From CAYGLV01 sp964351025 (GTDB lineage Bacteria; Actinomycetota; Thermoleophilia; Gaiellales; Gaiellaceae), in the NCBI GenBank assembly GCA_964351025.1, contig CAYGLV010000059.1, forward strand, positions 1 to 15,029: 15,029 nucleotides of DNA, in the 5' to 3' direction. Every line of letters begins with the position of its first letter. The stretch's first letter is position 1. The translations under genes and the position numbers were made by a program. Of the stretch, positions 6,866 to 14,193 are shown one piece after another. The notes beneath the pieces are model-generated. The model saw nothing but the letters and a program-made list of their open reading frames with translations, ran no database searches and had not been told where the DNA came from.

Positions 6866-7720
6866 TCAAACCGCATCCTGGCGCGTCGCCGCAGCCGCGC
6901 CGTGCGTGGTTCCGCTGATCCCGCGCACCCCGCCGATGCGCATGATCACGATCGCGATTGCGGCCGCTCCGATCAGGGCACCCACGATCAGGAGCGTCGA
7001 GAGCGCCGCGAGCGTCGGATCCTGGAACTTCTGCATGTAGATGTACATCGCCGTCGGGAGCGTGTTCGACCTCTGGCCCACGACGAAGATCGACGCATCC
7101 AGCTCGTCGAAGCTGATGATGAAGGCAAACGCCGCGGCGGCCGCCAGCGTCGCGCGCATCTGCGGCAGGGTCACGCGCCAGAACACGTGGCGTGGTGACC
7201 CGCCGAGATCGGCGGCCGCCTCCTCCAGCGTGCGGTCGATGCGGGCGAAGCCCGCGACCGCCAACGTGACCACGAACGGCAGCGTCACCACGATGTGCAC
7301 GAGGACGAGGCTCTCGAAGCTCCCGTAGAACCCGAACTTCAGGAAGAGGATGAAAGCGGCGATCCCGATCGAGACCTTCGGGACGATCAGAGGCGCAACG
7401 ATGAAGCCCTGCACTCCGCGCCGCCCGGGAAAGCGGTAGCGCGCGATCGCCAGGGCTGCGAGCGTTCCTGCGACGAGCGATCCCGCCGTCGCCAGGAGCG
7501 CCAGCTCGATGCTGCGGATCGCCGGGGCGCCGAAGCCGCCTTCGTCGAAGAGGCGTCCGTACCACCTGGTCGAGAATCCGGGTGGCGGCCACTGGCCGAA
7601 CGGCGAGGAGTTGAACGACTCGACGACGACGATCGCGATCGGCAGCACCATGAAGACCAGCCCGGCGGTCAGGAAGACGTACAGGACGAGCCGCGCCGGA
7701 CGGATGCGGCCGAAGCTCAC
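6866..7720 (-). CDS. ABC transporter permease, PotC-like
   Basis: A 284-aa inner-membrane permease of the polyamine/iron-type ABC importer class. It has about six hydrophobic spans (roughly residues 11-33, 70-93, 105-127, 137-157, 191-212, 237-260). The cytoplasmic EAA loop that docks on the ATPase is clear: EEAAADLGGSPRHVFWRVTL, residues 166-185. Start chosen at GTG 7720 because it overlaps the stop of the other permease as GTGA and has GGGAG 8 bases upstream. A GTG at 7735 would add five residues. The gene pairs with the upstream permease as the second half of the membrane channel, following the common order ATPase, binding protein, PotB-like, PotC-like. The substrate is unassigned; polyamine-type permeases also carry other small cationic or amide compounds. 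Confidence 0.92.
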   Translation of the reverse strand: MSFGRIRPARLVLYVFLTAGLVFMVLPIAIVVVESFNSSPFGQWPPPGFSTRWYGRLFDEGGFGAPAIRSIELALLATAGSLVAGTLAALAIARYRFPGRRGVQGFIVAPLIVPKVSIGIAAFILFLKFGFYGSFESLVLVHIVVTLPFVVTLAVAGFARIDRTLEEAAADLGGSPRHVFWRVTLPQMRATLAAAAAFAFIISFDELDASIFVVGQRSNTLPTAMYIYMQKFQDPTLAALSTLLIVGALIGAAAIAIVIMRIGGVRGISGTTHGAAAATRQDAV

Positions 7721-8640
7721 CGCGAGTACTCCCACGTGGCACGGGCCGTTCCCGTCTGGAGGCGAAGCAGCACCGTGAACACCCCGATCGCGGTCAGAGC
7801 GAGGGTGAGCAGGACGTACGACGCGACCGCGGCGTGCGGCCAGTCGAGCCCGCCGACATCCTCATAGATCCGCCCGGCAAGCACCTGCACGCGCCCTCCG
7901 CCGAGCAGCGACGGAGTCGCGAAGGCGCTGATCGCGAGCGCGAAGACGAGCTGCGAGCCGGCGATCACGCCCTGGACCGTGAGCGGGAAGATCACGCGGC
8001 GGAAAGTCGTCCAGCCGGTCGCACCGAGATCGGCGGCGCTCTGCTCGAGCATCGGGTCGAACTGGTCGAGCACCGCCAGGATCGGGAAGATCATGAACGG
8101 CAGCAGGATGTGGACGAGCCCGATCGTGACGCCGCTGAACTCGTAGAGCATTCGAAACGGCTGGTCCACGAGGTTCCAGCGAAGCAGCAGGTTGTTGATG
8201 AAGCCGCCGTCGCCGAGAACGAGCGCCCAGCCATACGAGCGCACGACGACACTTGTCATGAGCGGCGAGAAGAGCAGGAAGAAGGCGAGATAGCGGAGCC
8301 AGCGGCTCCGCAGCCGGTAGAGGGCGAGCGCCATCGGATAGCCGATCACGGCGGTCAGGACGACCGTCAGCAGGCCGAGCTTCATCGTCGTTCCGACCAC
8401 GCCCCAGAAGAACGAGTCGGTCAGCAGCTGCGTCCAGGTTTCGGTCGAGTAGGCGGAAAGCATCCGTCCGGCGACGAACTCATGGAAGCTGTAGGCGCCG
8501 AGGATCACCATCGACGCCGCGAAGACGACGCTGGTCGCCGCGAGCGCCGGCGACAGGAAGACGTACGCGCGCCACTCGAAGCGGTGCCGGTCCTGCCGCG
8601 GGAGTGCCGCGGGGGCGCCGGTGGCGGGGGCCTGCGTCAC
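7717..8640 (-). CDS. ABC transporter permease, PotB-like
   Basis: A 307-aa inner-membrane permease with a soluble N-terminus of about 22 residues and six predicted spans (about 26-50, 83-105, 117-140, 171-191, 222-245, 272-294). The EAA loop EQSAADLGATGWTTFRRVIF lies at 199-218. It forms the channel with the PotC-like permease. GTG 8640 is the only reasonable start: no other ATG, GTG or TTG precedes the first span. That codon lies in a perfect 12-bp inverted repeat and has no good SD, so translation initiation may be deliberately weak or controlled (see the hairpin at 8623-8651). The binding-protein stop is 32 bases upstream. Confidence 0.92.
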   Translation of the reverse strand: MTQAPATGAPAALPRQDRHRFEWRAYVFLSPALAATSVVFAASMVILGAYSFHEFVAGRMLSAYSTETWTQLLTDSFFWGVVGTTMKLGLLTVVLTAVIGYPMALALYRLRSRWLRYLAFFLLFSPLMTSVVVRSYGWALVLGDGGFINNLLLRWNLVDQPFRMLYEFSGVTIGLVHILLPFMIFPILAVLDQFDPMLEQSAADLGATGWTTFRRVIFPLTVQGVIAGSQLVFALAISAFATPSLLGGGRVQVLAGRIYEDVGGLDWPHAAVASYVLLTLALTAIGVFTVLLRLQTGTARATWEYSR

Positions 8641-8651
8641 AGGCCCCCGCC
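8623..8651 (-). promoter_or_regulatory. strong GC hairpin over the first permease start codon
   Basis: Perfect inverted repeat: GGCGGGGGCCTG (8623-8634), 5-base loop (8635-8639), CAGGCCCCCGCC (8640-8651). In the minus-strand mRNA this is a 12-bp stem with a UGACG loop. The GUG start codon (8640-8638) spans the stem-loop boundary. It lies 21 bases after the binding-protein stop codon. No U-tract follows, so it is not a standard terminator. Possible roles are protection of the upstream binding-protein mRNA from 3' decay, and damping of permease translation. Confidence 0.65.
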
Positions 8652-8672
8652 GTCCTGAACGTCCTCGAGCAC

Positions 8673-9794
8673 CTACAGGTTGCCCTTGATCTGCTTATCC
8701 CACTGGCTGCGCCACGTGCCGATCGCCTTCGCGACGACCTGCCACTCGGGCTCCCAGAGCTTGTCGATCGTCGACTTCTGGAACGCCGGGAGCGTCTTGA
8801 ACTCCTCGGGCAGCTTCACCTTGCTGTTCGCAGCCACCTCGATGCTCGTGTTCGCCCAGCCGCCGCACCACTTCGGCGAGAGCATCTTGCCGATGATGTC
8901 GTGGCACGCCTCGGACTGCTGCGGCGTGTTCCCCTGCACCGACTGGAGGTAGACGGGGACGTTGATCGCGCCCTCCCGCGGCACGACATACTCGAGCGGT
9001 GCGCCCTGCCGGATCCACTGGCGCGCCGTGCCGTTGAAGTACGACGTCAGGCCTGCCGTGCCGTTCGTCAGCACCTGCAGGTACTGGGGATTCGAGGTGA
9101 CGATCAGCCGGATCTGGTCGTGGGCCCGCTTCGACCAGATATCCCAGCCGATGTTCATGCGGCGAAGGCTTCCGCCGTTCAGGCGTGCCGCGGCGTAAAC
9201 GGCCTGCCAGTAGTAGTCGAAGAACGTGACCTTGCCCGCGTAGGTGGGGTTCCACAGATCCGACCACGATTTCGGCGGAGTCGTGATCTGCTGCTTGTTG
9301 TAGACGAGCCCAAGCTGGTCGGCCCCGATCCCGATGCCCTTCTGGTTCTTGCGCCGGAACACCGGATAGATGTCCTTGACGTTCGCGAGGCTCTTGTAGT
9401 CGAGCTTCTCCCACATGCCGTCCAAGTCGCCCTGGGCGGTGGTCTGCGCGTTGAAGAAGCCCATGTTCACGAACGGCTTCGTCGGGTCCTGGCGCTTCGC
9501 GGCGACCATCAGCGGATAGCCGACCGTGTTGCTGTTCTCGTAGATGTTGATCGAGACGTTCGGGTTCTTCGCCTCGTACCAGGCCTTGAACGCCTTCGGC
9601 ATCACGGCTAGCGCGCCGCCGAGAAACACGAACATCGTGACGTCGACCTTCGCGCTGCGGCGGGCCCGCGTGCTCGGCGCCGCCTTGACCGGGTCGACGC
9701 CGAGCGCCAACGCACCCGCCGCGGCGCCACCGGCCAGGAGGATCTCGCGCCGTGTGAGGTTCTTCGCTCCCACGGTTTCGTCAGGATTACGCAT
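8673..9794 (-). CDS. ABC transporter substrate-binding protein, Tat-exported, PotD-like
   Basis: A 373-aa periplasmic-type binding protein of the extracellular solute-binding superfamily used by polyamine-type importers. The N-terminus carries a twin-arginine signal: LTRREILLAGG with Arg15-Arg16, a hydrophobic stretch to about residue 30, and a likely cleavage near VKAA (36-39). There is no lipobox Cys, so how it stays at a single-membrane surface is unclear. The mature part has the two-lobe layout, with typical blocks GIGIGADQLGLVYNKQQ (153-169) and PKSWSDLWNPTYAGKV. Start ATG 9794 has AAAGGAG (9803-9809) 8 bases upstream, partly hidden in a small hairpin. Tat export implies the protein folds in the cytoplasm first. 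Its ligand is not evident. Confidence 0.92.
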   Translation of the reverse strand: MRNPDETVGAKNLTRREILLAGGAAAGALALGVDPVKAAPSTRARRSAKVDVTMFVFLGGALAVMPKAFKAWYEAKNPNVSINIYENSNTVGYPLMVAAKRQDPTKPFVNMGFFNAQTTAQGDLDGMWEKLDYKSLANVKDIYPVFRRKNQKGIGIGADQLGLVYNKQQITTPPKSWSDLWNPTYAGKVTFFDYYWQAVYAAARLNGGSLRRMNIGWDIWSKRAHDQIRLIVTSNPQYLQVLTNGTAGLTSYFNGTARQWIRQGAPLEYVVPREGAINVPVYLQSVQGNTPQQSEACHDIIGKMLSPKWCGGWANTSIEVAANSKVKLPEEFKTLPAFQKSTIDKLWEPEWQVVAKAIGTWRSQWDKQIKGNL

Positions 9795-9799
9795 CTAGA

Positions 9800-9819
9800 A
9801 CGCTCCTTTCATCGAGCGT
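9800..9819 (-). promoter_or_regulatory. hairpin masking the binding-protein SD, with a 5-codon mini-ORF
   Basis: On the minus strand ACGCTC-GATGAAAG-GAGCGT forms a perfect 6-bp stem with an 8-base loop. The SD AAAGGAG (9803-9809) lies in the loop and 3' arm. An ATG in the loop opens a mini-ORF (Met-Lys-Gly-Ala-Phe) whose TAG stop is immediately followed by the real ATG at 9794. This could regulate or reinitiate translation of the binding protein, or be chance; the stem is modest. Confidence 0.4.
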
Positions 9820-9841
9820 AGGGTCGCTTTTCGGACACTTG

Positions 9842-10897
9842 TCATTTCTCGAGCATCACGGCGCTGGACGCGTCCCAGCCGACCTGGACGCGCTCGCCGG
9901 GCTTGACCGCGACGTCGGCGTCGTTCGGCCGCGACGCGACGAGCTCGCGCCCGTTCGGCAAACGGACGCGATACGTGACGTTCGAGCCGTGGAAGACGAC
10001 GTCCTCGACGGTCACGTCGAAGACGTTCCAGCCGGGGTCCGCGTCGAGGCGGGGCGCCAGAGTCACGCGCTCGGGACGGATCAGCGCCGCGACGCCGCGG
10101 CCGGGGACCTGCAGCGCGAGGCCGTCGCTGACGAAGCCGCCCGCTCCGTCGTCTGCCCCGTCGAAGATGTTCGTCTCGCCGACGAACGTCGCCGCGAAGC
10201 GGGTGCTGGGCCGGCCGTAGACCTCGGCGGGCGAGCCGATCTGCTCGATCCGCCCCTCGTTCATGATCGCGATCCGGTCCGACATCGCGAGCGCCTCCGT
10301 CTGGTCGTGCGTGACGTAGACGAACGTCGTCCCGGATTCCTGCTGAATGTGCTTGAGCACCCGCTGCATCTGGACGCGCAGGCGCAGGTCGAGCGAGGAG
10401 AGCGGCTCGTCGAGGAGCAGTACCGTCGGCTGCTTGACGAGCGCCCGTGCGATCGCCACACGTTGCTGCTGCCCGCCCGAGAGCTCGTGCGGCCGGCGTC
10501 CCTCGTACCCGGCGAGCTCGACCAGCTCGAGTGCCTCGCCGACCCGCCGCCGCAGGTCGGCGGCGCGGACGCGCTCGACCTTGAGGCCGAACGCGATGTT
10601 CGCCTCGACGGTCAAGTGCGGGAAGAGCGCCGGCCTCTGGAAGATCGTGTTCGTCGGCCGCCGGTGGGCGGGCCGTCGCCCCATCGGCTCGCCGCGGATC
10701 AGCACCTCGCCCGAGCTCAGCTGCTCGAGGCCGGCGATCATCCGCAGCGTCGTCGACTTGCCGCAGCCGCTCGGGCCGAGGATCGAGAAGAACTCGCCGG
10801 GCTCGACCGCGAACGAGATGCCGTCGACGGCCACCACCGTCTCGCCGAAGATCTTGACGACGTCGCGCAGCTCGGCATCGGGGGCTTCCGTGCTCAT
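9842..10897 (-). CDS. ABC transporter ATPase, PotA-like
   Basis: A 351-aa cytoplasmic ATPase energising the importer. All nucleotide-binding motifs are intact: Walker A GPSGCGKST (41-49), Q-loop Gln87 (TIFQRP), signature LSGGQQQ (139-145), Walker B LLLDEP with catalytic Glu164, D-loop SSLD and switch His197 (VTHDQ). Residues from about 240 on form the C-terminal regulatory TOBE-type barrels (ALIRPERV, later VTYRVRLPNG), typical of the PotA/MalK/FbpC group. The start overlaps the aminotransferase stop as ATGA, so the transporter is translated in series with the catabolic enzyme. A 47-base gap with a small hairpin follows before the binding-protein gene. Confidence 0.95.
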   Translation of the reverse strand: MSTEAPDAELRDVVKIFGETVVAVDGISFAVEPGEFFSILGPSGCGKSTTLRMIAGLEQLSSGEVLIRGEPMGRRPAHRRPTNTIFQRPALFPHLTVEANIAFGLKVERVRAADLRRRVGEALELVELAGYEGRRPHELSGGQQQRVAIARALVKQPTVLLLDEPLSSLDLRLRVQMQRVLKHIQQESGTTFVYVTHDQTEALAMSDRIAIMNEGRIEQIGSPAEVYGRPSTRFAATFVGETNIFDGADDGAGGFVSDGLALQVPGRGVAALIRPERVTLAPRLDADPGWNVFDVTVEDVVFHGSNVTYRVRLPNGRELVASRPNDADVAVKPGERVQVGWDASSAVMLEK

Positions 10898-12210
10898 CGC
10901 TCCCGCGCGATCTCTGTAAAGGCTTCGTCTGCCGCCTCGAGCAGCTCGTCGACGTCAGCCTCGGTATGGGCGGCCGACAGGGCGCTGTGCAGCAGCGCCT
11001 TCTCGGCGACGAGGATGTTGCGGCGCCGGCAGGCGCGGACGAAGGCCGCGTAGTGCTGGGCCGAGGTGCCGAGCGCGGACCGGTAGTCCTCAACCGGGCC
11101 CCGCGTGAAGTAGGGCTGGAAGTGGCCGCCACCGCCGGCCGGCACGACGTCGACGCCGTGCGTCTCACCGAGCTGCGTCAGGCCCGCCTGCAGGCGCTCG
11201 GTCAGCTGCTGCAGCCGCGCCTGGACCGAGCCGTCGGCGAGCGCGCGGAGGCTCGCCGACGCGGCGGCGAGCGAGATCGCATGGCCGTTGAAGGTGCCGA
11301 CGTAGCCGACCGCACCGCCGGCGGTGGGGTCGGTCAGCCTCAACAGCTGCTCGCGGCCCTCGACAGCGGCGATCGGGAACCCGTTTCCGAGCGCCTTGCC
11401 GTAGAGCGTCAGGTCCGGTGCGATTCCATAGAACTCGCGGGCGCCGCCGGGCGCGAGGCGGAAGCCCGTCAGCAGCTCGTCGAACACGAGCACGATCTCG
11501 AGCTCGCTCGTCAACGCGCGCAGCGACTCGAGGTACTCGCGGCGCGCCGGGATCCACCCGAGATCGATCAGCACCGGTTCGACGAACACGGCGGCGAGGT
11601 CGGAGGCGTTGTCACGCAGCAGCCGCTCGGTCGCCGCCAGATCGTTGAAGGGCAGGACGAGCGTCTCGGCCGTGTGGCGCGAGAGGCCGGCCGATCCGGG
11701 CGGCGAGGCCGGGCTGCCGGCAGGGCCGATCGCGTCCGGCGCGCCCCAACAGGAGACCCAGACAGCGTCGAACCAGCCGTGGTAAGCGCCCTCGGCCTTG
11801 GCGACTCGCTCCTTGCCGGTCGCGGCTCGGGCGATATGCAGGGCGTGCAGCGCGGCCTCGGTGCCGGTGTTGGCGAACCGCACCCTGCCGAAGCCCGGCA
11901 CGATCGCGGCGAGCAACTCGGCCGTTTCGATCGAGGCGCGCGTCTCGTAGCCCGTCGTTAGCCCGGCGGCGAGCGCGGCCGAGACCGACTCGGTGACGCC
12001 AGGATCGGCGTGGCCGAGCATGACCGCGCCGTTGCCCATCATGCAGTCGAGGTAGCGGGTGCCGTCCAGGTCCCAGACGTAGGGACCGTCGGCGCGCTCG
12101 ATGTAGAGCGGGTGCGGGTCGCGCAGGCGCGAGTTCGAGTGCGTTCCGCCCGGGACGAGCCGCACGCCGTCTGCGTAGATCAACTCCGAGTTCGTCGCGA
12201 CGCTGGTCAT
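10894..12210 (-). CDS. PLP-dependent class III aminotransferase, GSA-aminomutase-like
   Basis: A 438-aa fold-type I PLP enzyme. The Schiff-base Lys is Lys272 (TLYGKALGNGFP) and the PLP-ring Asp is Asp244 (VFDELLTGFR). The phosphate-side motif FANTGTEAALHA (112-123), AYHGWFD and TFNGHAISLAA are all present. The sequence resembles glutamate-1-semialdehyde aminomutase, but the N-terminal VPGGTHSNSR (19-28) is closer to beta-amino-acid aminotransferases of this group, and the operon has no other tetrapyrrole gene; a catabolic transaminase or aminomutase is more likely than HemL. ATG 12210 overlaps the IclR stop as ATGA; a longer open frame to 12372 is out-of-frame shadow of the regulator. Substrate unknown. 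Confidence 0.9.
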   Translation of the reverse strand: MTSVATNSELIYADGVRLVPGGTHSNSRLRDPHPLYIERADGPYVWDLDGTRYLDCMMGNGAVMLGHADPGVTESVSAALAAGLTTGYETRASIETAELLAAIVPGFGRVRFANTGTEAALHALHIARAATGKERVAKAEGAYHGWFDAVWVSCWGAPDAIGPAGSPASPPGSAGLSRHTAETLVLPFNDLAATERLLRDNASDLAAVFVEPVLIDLGWIPARREYLESLRALTSELEIVLVFDELLTGFRLAPGGAREFYGIAPDLTLYGKALGNGFPIAAVEGREQLLRLTDPTAGGAVGYVGTFNGHAISLAAASASLRALADGSVQARLQQLTERLQAGLTQLGETHGVDVVPAGGGGHFQPYFTRGPVEDYRSALGTSAQHYAAFVRACRRRNILVAEKALLHSALSAAHTEADVDELLEAADEAFTEIARER

Positions 12211-13001
12211 GCGTCGCTCTGGAGCGAGGCGTGCGAGACACGCCGCGCTCCGGTCAGGAGGTCGGGAACGCAGCTGTCCGCGATGCTGCGCGTGAAGCGC
12301 GTTGACGGGCCGGCGACCGACAGCGCTCCGTGCGCCTCGCCACCGGGCCCACGCACGGGAGCCGCGATGCACCGGAGCCCGACCGCGAAGACTTCCTCGT
12401 CCCGTGCAAAGCCTTCGGAGGCCGCGCGCTCCAGCTCCTCGGTCAGCGCTTCCGCAACGGCGATCCCGCTCGGGCCGAGTGCGCGCCGAATGATCTCGAG
12501 GCGACGCTGTTCAGACAGCGTGGAGAGGATCGCCTTGCCCATCGCCGACAGGTGCGGCGCGATCACGTCGCCGATCGTCGCGACGACGCGCAGCGGATGC
12601 GCCGACTCATGGCGTGCGACGAGGACGATCTCATCGCCGATCAAGACGCCGGCGCTGACGCTCTCGCCGGTGCTGCGTCCGAGGTCGGCGATCGCCGCAC
12701 GGTAGTGCTCGGTCGGCAGTAGGCGGAGGGTTCGAAGCCCGAGGGCCAGGAGGGCCGGCCCCGGCACGAACCGCTTGTCCGGCCGCCGGCTCGCGAGCCC
12801 GCGCTCCTCGAGCAGACGAGCGAGCCGCGAGGCCGTGCTGATCGGCATTCCCGTGCCCTCGGCCAGCTGGGAGAGCGTCAGGCCCTCGGGCGGCACCGCT
12901 GCGACGAGGTCGACCAGGTCGAGCACACGGCGCAGGTAGCTGACGCTGCCCTCTGCCGTCGTAGCAGGTTTTTCCAGTGAGTAGAAGGCCGTGTTGCTCA
13001 T
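12207..13001 (-). CDS. IclR-family transcriptional regulator
   Basis: A 264-aa regulator with the IclR architecture. An N-terminal winged helix-turn-helix covers about residues 22-82 (LTLSQLAEGTGMPISTASRL is the recognition region, ending in RFVPGPALLALG). A C-terminal effector domain covers about 95-255 (TGESVSAGVLIGDEIVLV, later IAPHLSAMGKAIL, the IclR core motif). Such proteins bind catabolic intermediates and control the adjacent operon, as repressor or activator. It is the first gene of the ten-gene operon and faces the M24 peptidase gene across 76 bases, so it probably controls both. ATG 13001 has no SD; a promoter 13 bases upstream suggests a very short leader. The first 18 residues are not part of the HTH and are less certain. 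Confidence 0.92.
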   Translation of the reverse strand: MSNTAFYSLEKPATTAEGSVSYLRRVLDLVDLVAAVPPEGLTLSQLAEGTGMPISTASRLARLLEERGLASRRPDKRFVPGPALLALGLRTLRLLPTEHYRAAIADLGRSTGESVSAGVLIGDEIVLVARHESAHPLRVVATIGDVIAPHLSAMGKAILSTLSEQRRLEIIRRALGPSGIAVAEALTEELERAASEGFARDEEVFAVGLRCIAAPVRGPGGEAHGALSVAGPSTRFTRSIADSCVPDLLTGARRVSHASLQSDA

Positions 13002-13013
13002 CGAGAATCGGGG

Positions 13014-13042
13014 ACGCTAGCACACCCCGTCGCGGTCGTCAC
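13014..13042 (-). promoter_or_regulatory. predicted sigma-A-type promoter of the IclR operon
   Basis: On the minus strand GTGACG (13042-13037) and TAGCGT (13019-13014) are separated by exactly 17 bases. They match TTGACA at 4 of 6 and fit TAnnnT. Transcription would start only a few bases before ATG 13001, giving a nearly leaderless mRNA, consistent with the missing SD. Confidence 0.45.
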
Positions 13043-13064
13043 GAGCGCGCCCGGCCCGGGGCTC

Positions 13065-13070
13065 TATAGT
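13065..13070 (+). promoter_or_regulatory. predicted -10 box of the M24 peptidase gene, leaderless
   Basis: TATAGT is a good actinobacterial -10 hexamer in otherwise very GC-rich DNA. It ends 7 bases before ATG 13078, so the transcript should start at or next to the initiation codon. No SD precedes that ATG, in agreement. No convincing -35 is seen. Confidence 0.5.
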
Positions 13071-13077
13071 CGGCCTC

Positions 13078-14193
13078 ATGGCGCACGGCCCCCGCGAAGA
13101 CCGGCTCGCGAAGGCGCGGGCAACGATGTCCGCCCACGACATCGACCTGCTCGCCGTCTCACCCTCGGACGATCTCCGCTATCTGGCCGGGTTCTCGCCG
13201 ACCGCCGACGAGCGGCCGTGCATGCTCCTGCTCGGCCGGGACGACATCGCTTTGGTCGTGCCGAGCCTCAACGCCGAGCAGGCACGCGCGGCGCTGCCCG
13301 CGCTGCCCTTCGTGACCTGGGAGGACGCGGACGGAGCCGGCGGCGCACTCCGCGAGGCGATCGGGTCTTTCAGGCTCCGTTCGGAGGCCAGCGTCGGTGT
13401 CGATGCCACCATGCGCGCCGACTTCCTCCTGCTGCTCCAGCAGATCGCGCCGGCGGCCCGGTGGGTCTCTGCAGCGCTCGTGCTCTCAGAGCTGCGGCTC
13501 AGAAAGGATGCCGAGGAGCTGGAGGCGCTCCTGGCGTCTGCACGCACGGCCGACACTGCCATGACCGCAGCGCTCGATGCGTGTGTCGAGGGCGTGCGTG
13601 AGCTCGACGTCGCGGAGGCCGCCGCAGCTGCGTTCCGCCGGGCGGGCTGCGAGGAGGTGTCGTTTACGAGTGTCGCCTCGGGACCGAACGGCACCTACCC
13701 GCACCACCACAGCGGCTCCAGGCGGCTCGCGCACGGAGAAGGAGTCACGATCGACCTCGGCGGACGCCTGCACGGCTACGCCTCCGACATCACGCGGACG
13801 GCGCACATCGGTCCGCCGGGCAAGCGCTACGCCCTCGTCCACGCGGTGGTCGAGGATGCGGTTCAGGCCGGCATCGACGCGGTGCGGCCGGGCGTTACCT
13901 GCGCCTCCATCGATCGGGCGGCGCGGAAAGTGATCGACGCGGCGGGCTTCGGCGACTACTTCGTGCACCGGACCGGGCACGGGCTCGGGCTCTCCGGGCA
14001 CGAGCCGCCGTGGATCATGGACGGCGAAGAGCGTGCGCTGGAGCCCGGCATGGTCTTCAGCATCGAGCCGGGGATCTACGTGCCCGGCGAGCTTGGCGTG
14101 CGCCTGGAGGAGATCGTCCAGCTGACCGAGCTGGGGTGCCGGGTGCTCAGCGACTTGCCGCGTGATCTGAGGATCGTCCCAAGCCTCGGCTAG
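13078..14193 (+). CDS. M24-family Xaa-Pro-type aminopeptidase or dipeptidase
   Basis: A 371-aa dimetal peptidase of the pita-bread fold. The N-terminal creatinase-like domain covers about residues 1-135, the catalytic domain 145-365. All five metal ligands are present: Asp226 (IDLGG), Asp237 (SDITRT), His301 (HRTGHGLGL), Glu330 (SIEPGIY) and Glu344 (VRLEEIV). The substrate-side His residues of PYPHHHSG-like and SGHEPP motifs are also present. This is a canonical Xaa-Pro peptidase/prolidase pattern, not the altered pattern of ectoine hydrolases in the same family. No signal peptide, so cytoplasmic. It is transcribed away from the IclR gene and probably co-regulated with the uptake operon, supplying a further amide-bond hydrolase. 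Confidence 0.93.
   Translation: MAHGPREDRLAKARATMSAHDIDLLAVSPSDDLRYLAGFSPTADERPCMLLLGRDDIALVVPSLNAEQARAALPALPFVTWEDADGAGGALREAIGSFRLRSEASVGVDATMRADFLLLLQQIAPAARWVSAALVLSELRLRKDAEELEALLASARTADTAMTAALDACVEGVRELDVAEAAAAAFRRAGCEEVSFTSVASGPNGTYPHHHSGSRRLAHGEGVTIDLGGRLHGYASDITRTAHIGPPGKRYALVHAVVEDAVQAGIDAVRPGVTCASIDRAARKVIDAAGFGDYFVHRTGHGLGLSGHEPPWIMDGEERALEPGMVFSIEPGIYVPGELGVRLEEIVQLTELGCRVLSDLPRDLRIVPSLG

Noticed and set aside
6841..6876. Longer AstE-like protein starting at ATG 6876
   Set aside because: The extra 12 residues overlap the permease gene and include the strong SD itself, which points to GTG 6840.
8623..8651. Rho-independent terminator after the binding-protein gene
   Set aside because: The stem is strong but no U-tract follows, and the essential permease genes lie downstream in the same operon.
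5902..14193. Ectoine catabolism cluster (AstE-like deacetylase, M24 hydrolase, class III aminotransferase, importer)
   Set aside because: The families coincide with the DoeB/DoeA/DoeD families. However, the M24 enzyme has all five canonical peptidase metal ligands rather than the altered ectoine hydrolase pattern as I recall it, the aminotransferase is GSA-type, the regulator is IclR, and extra peptidases are present.
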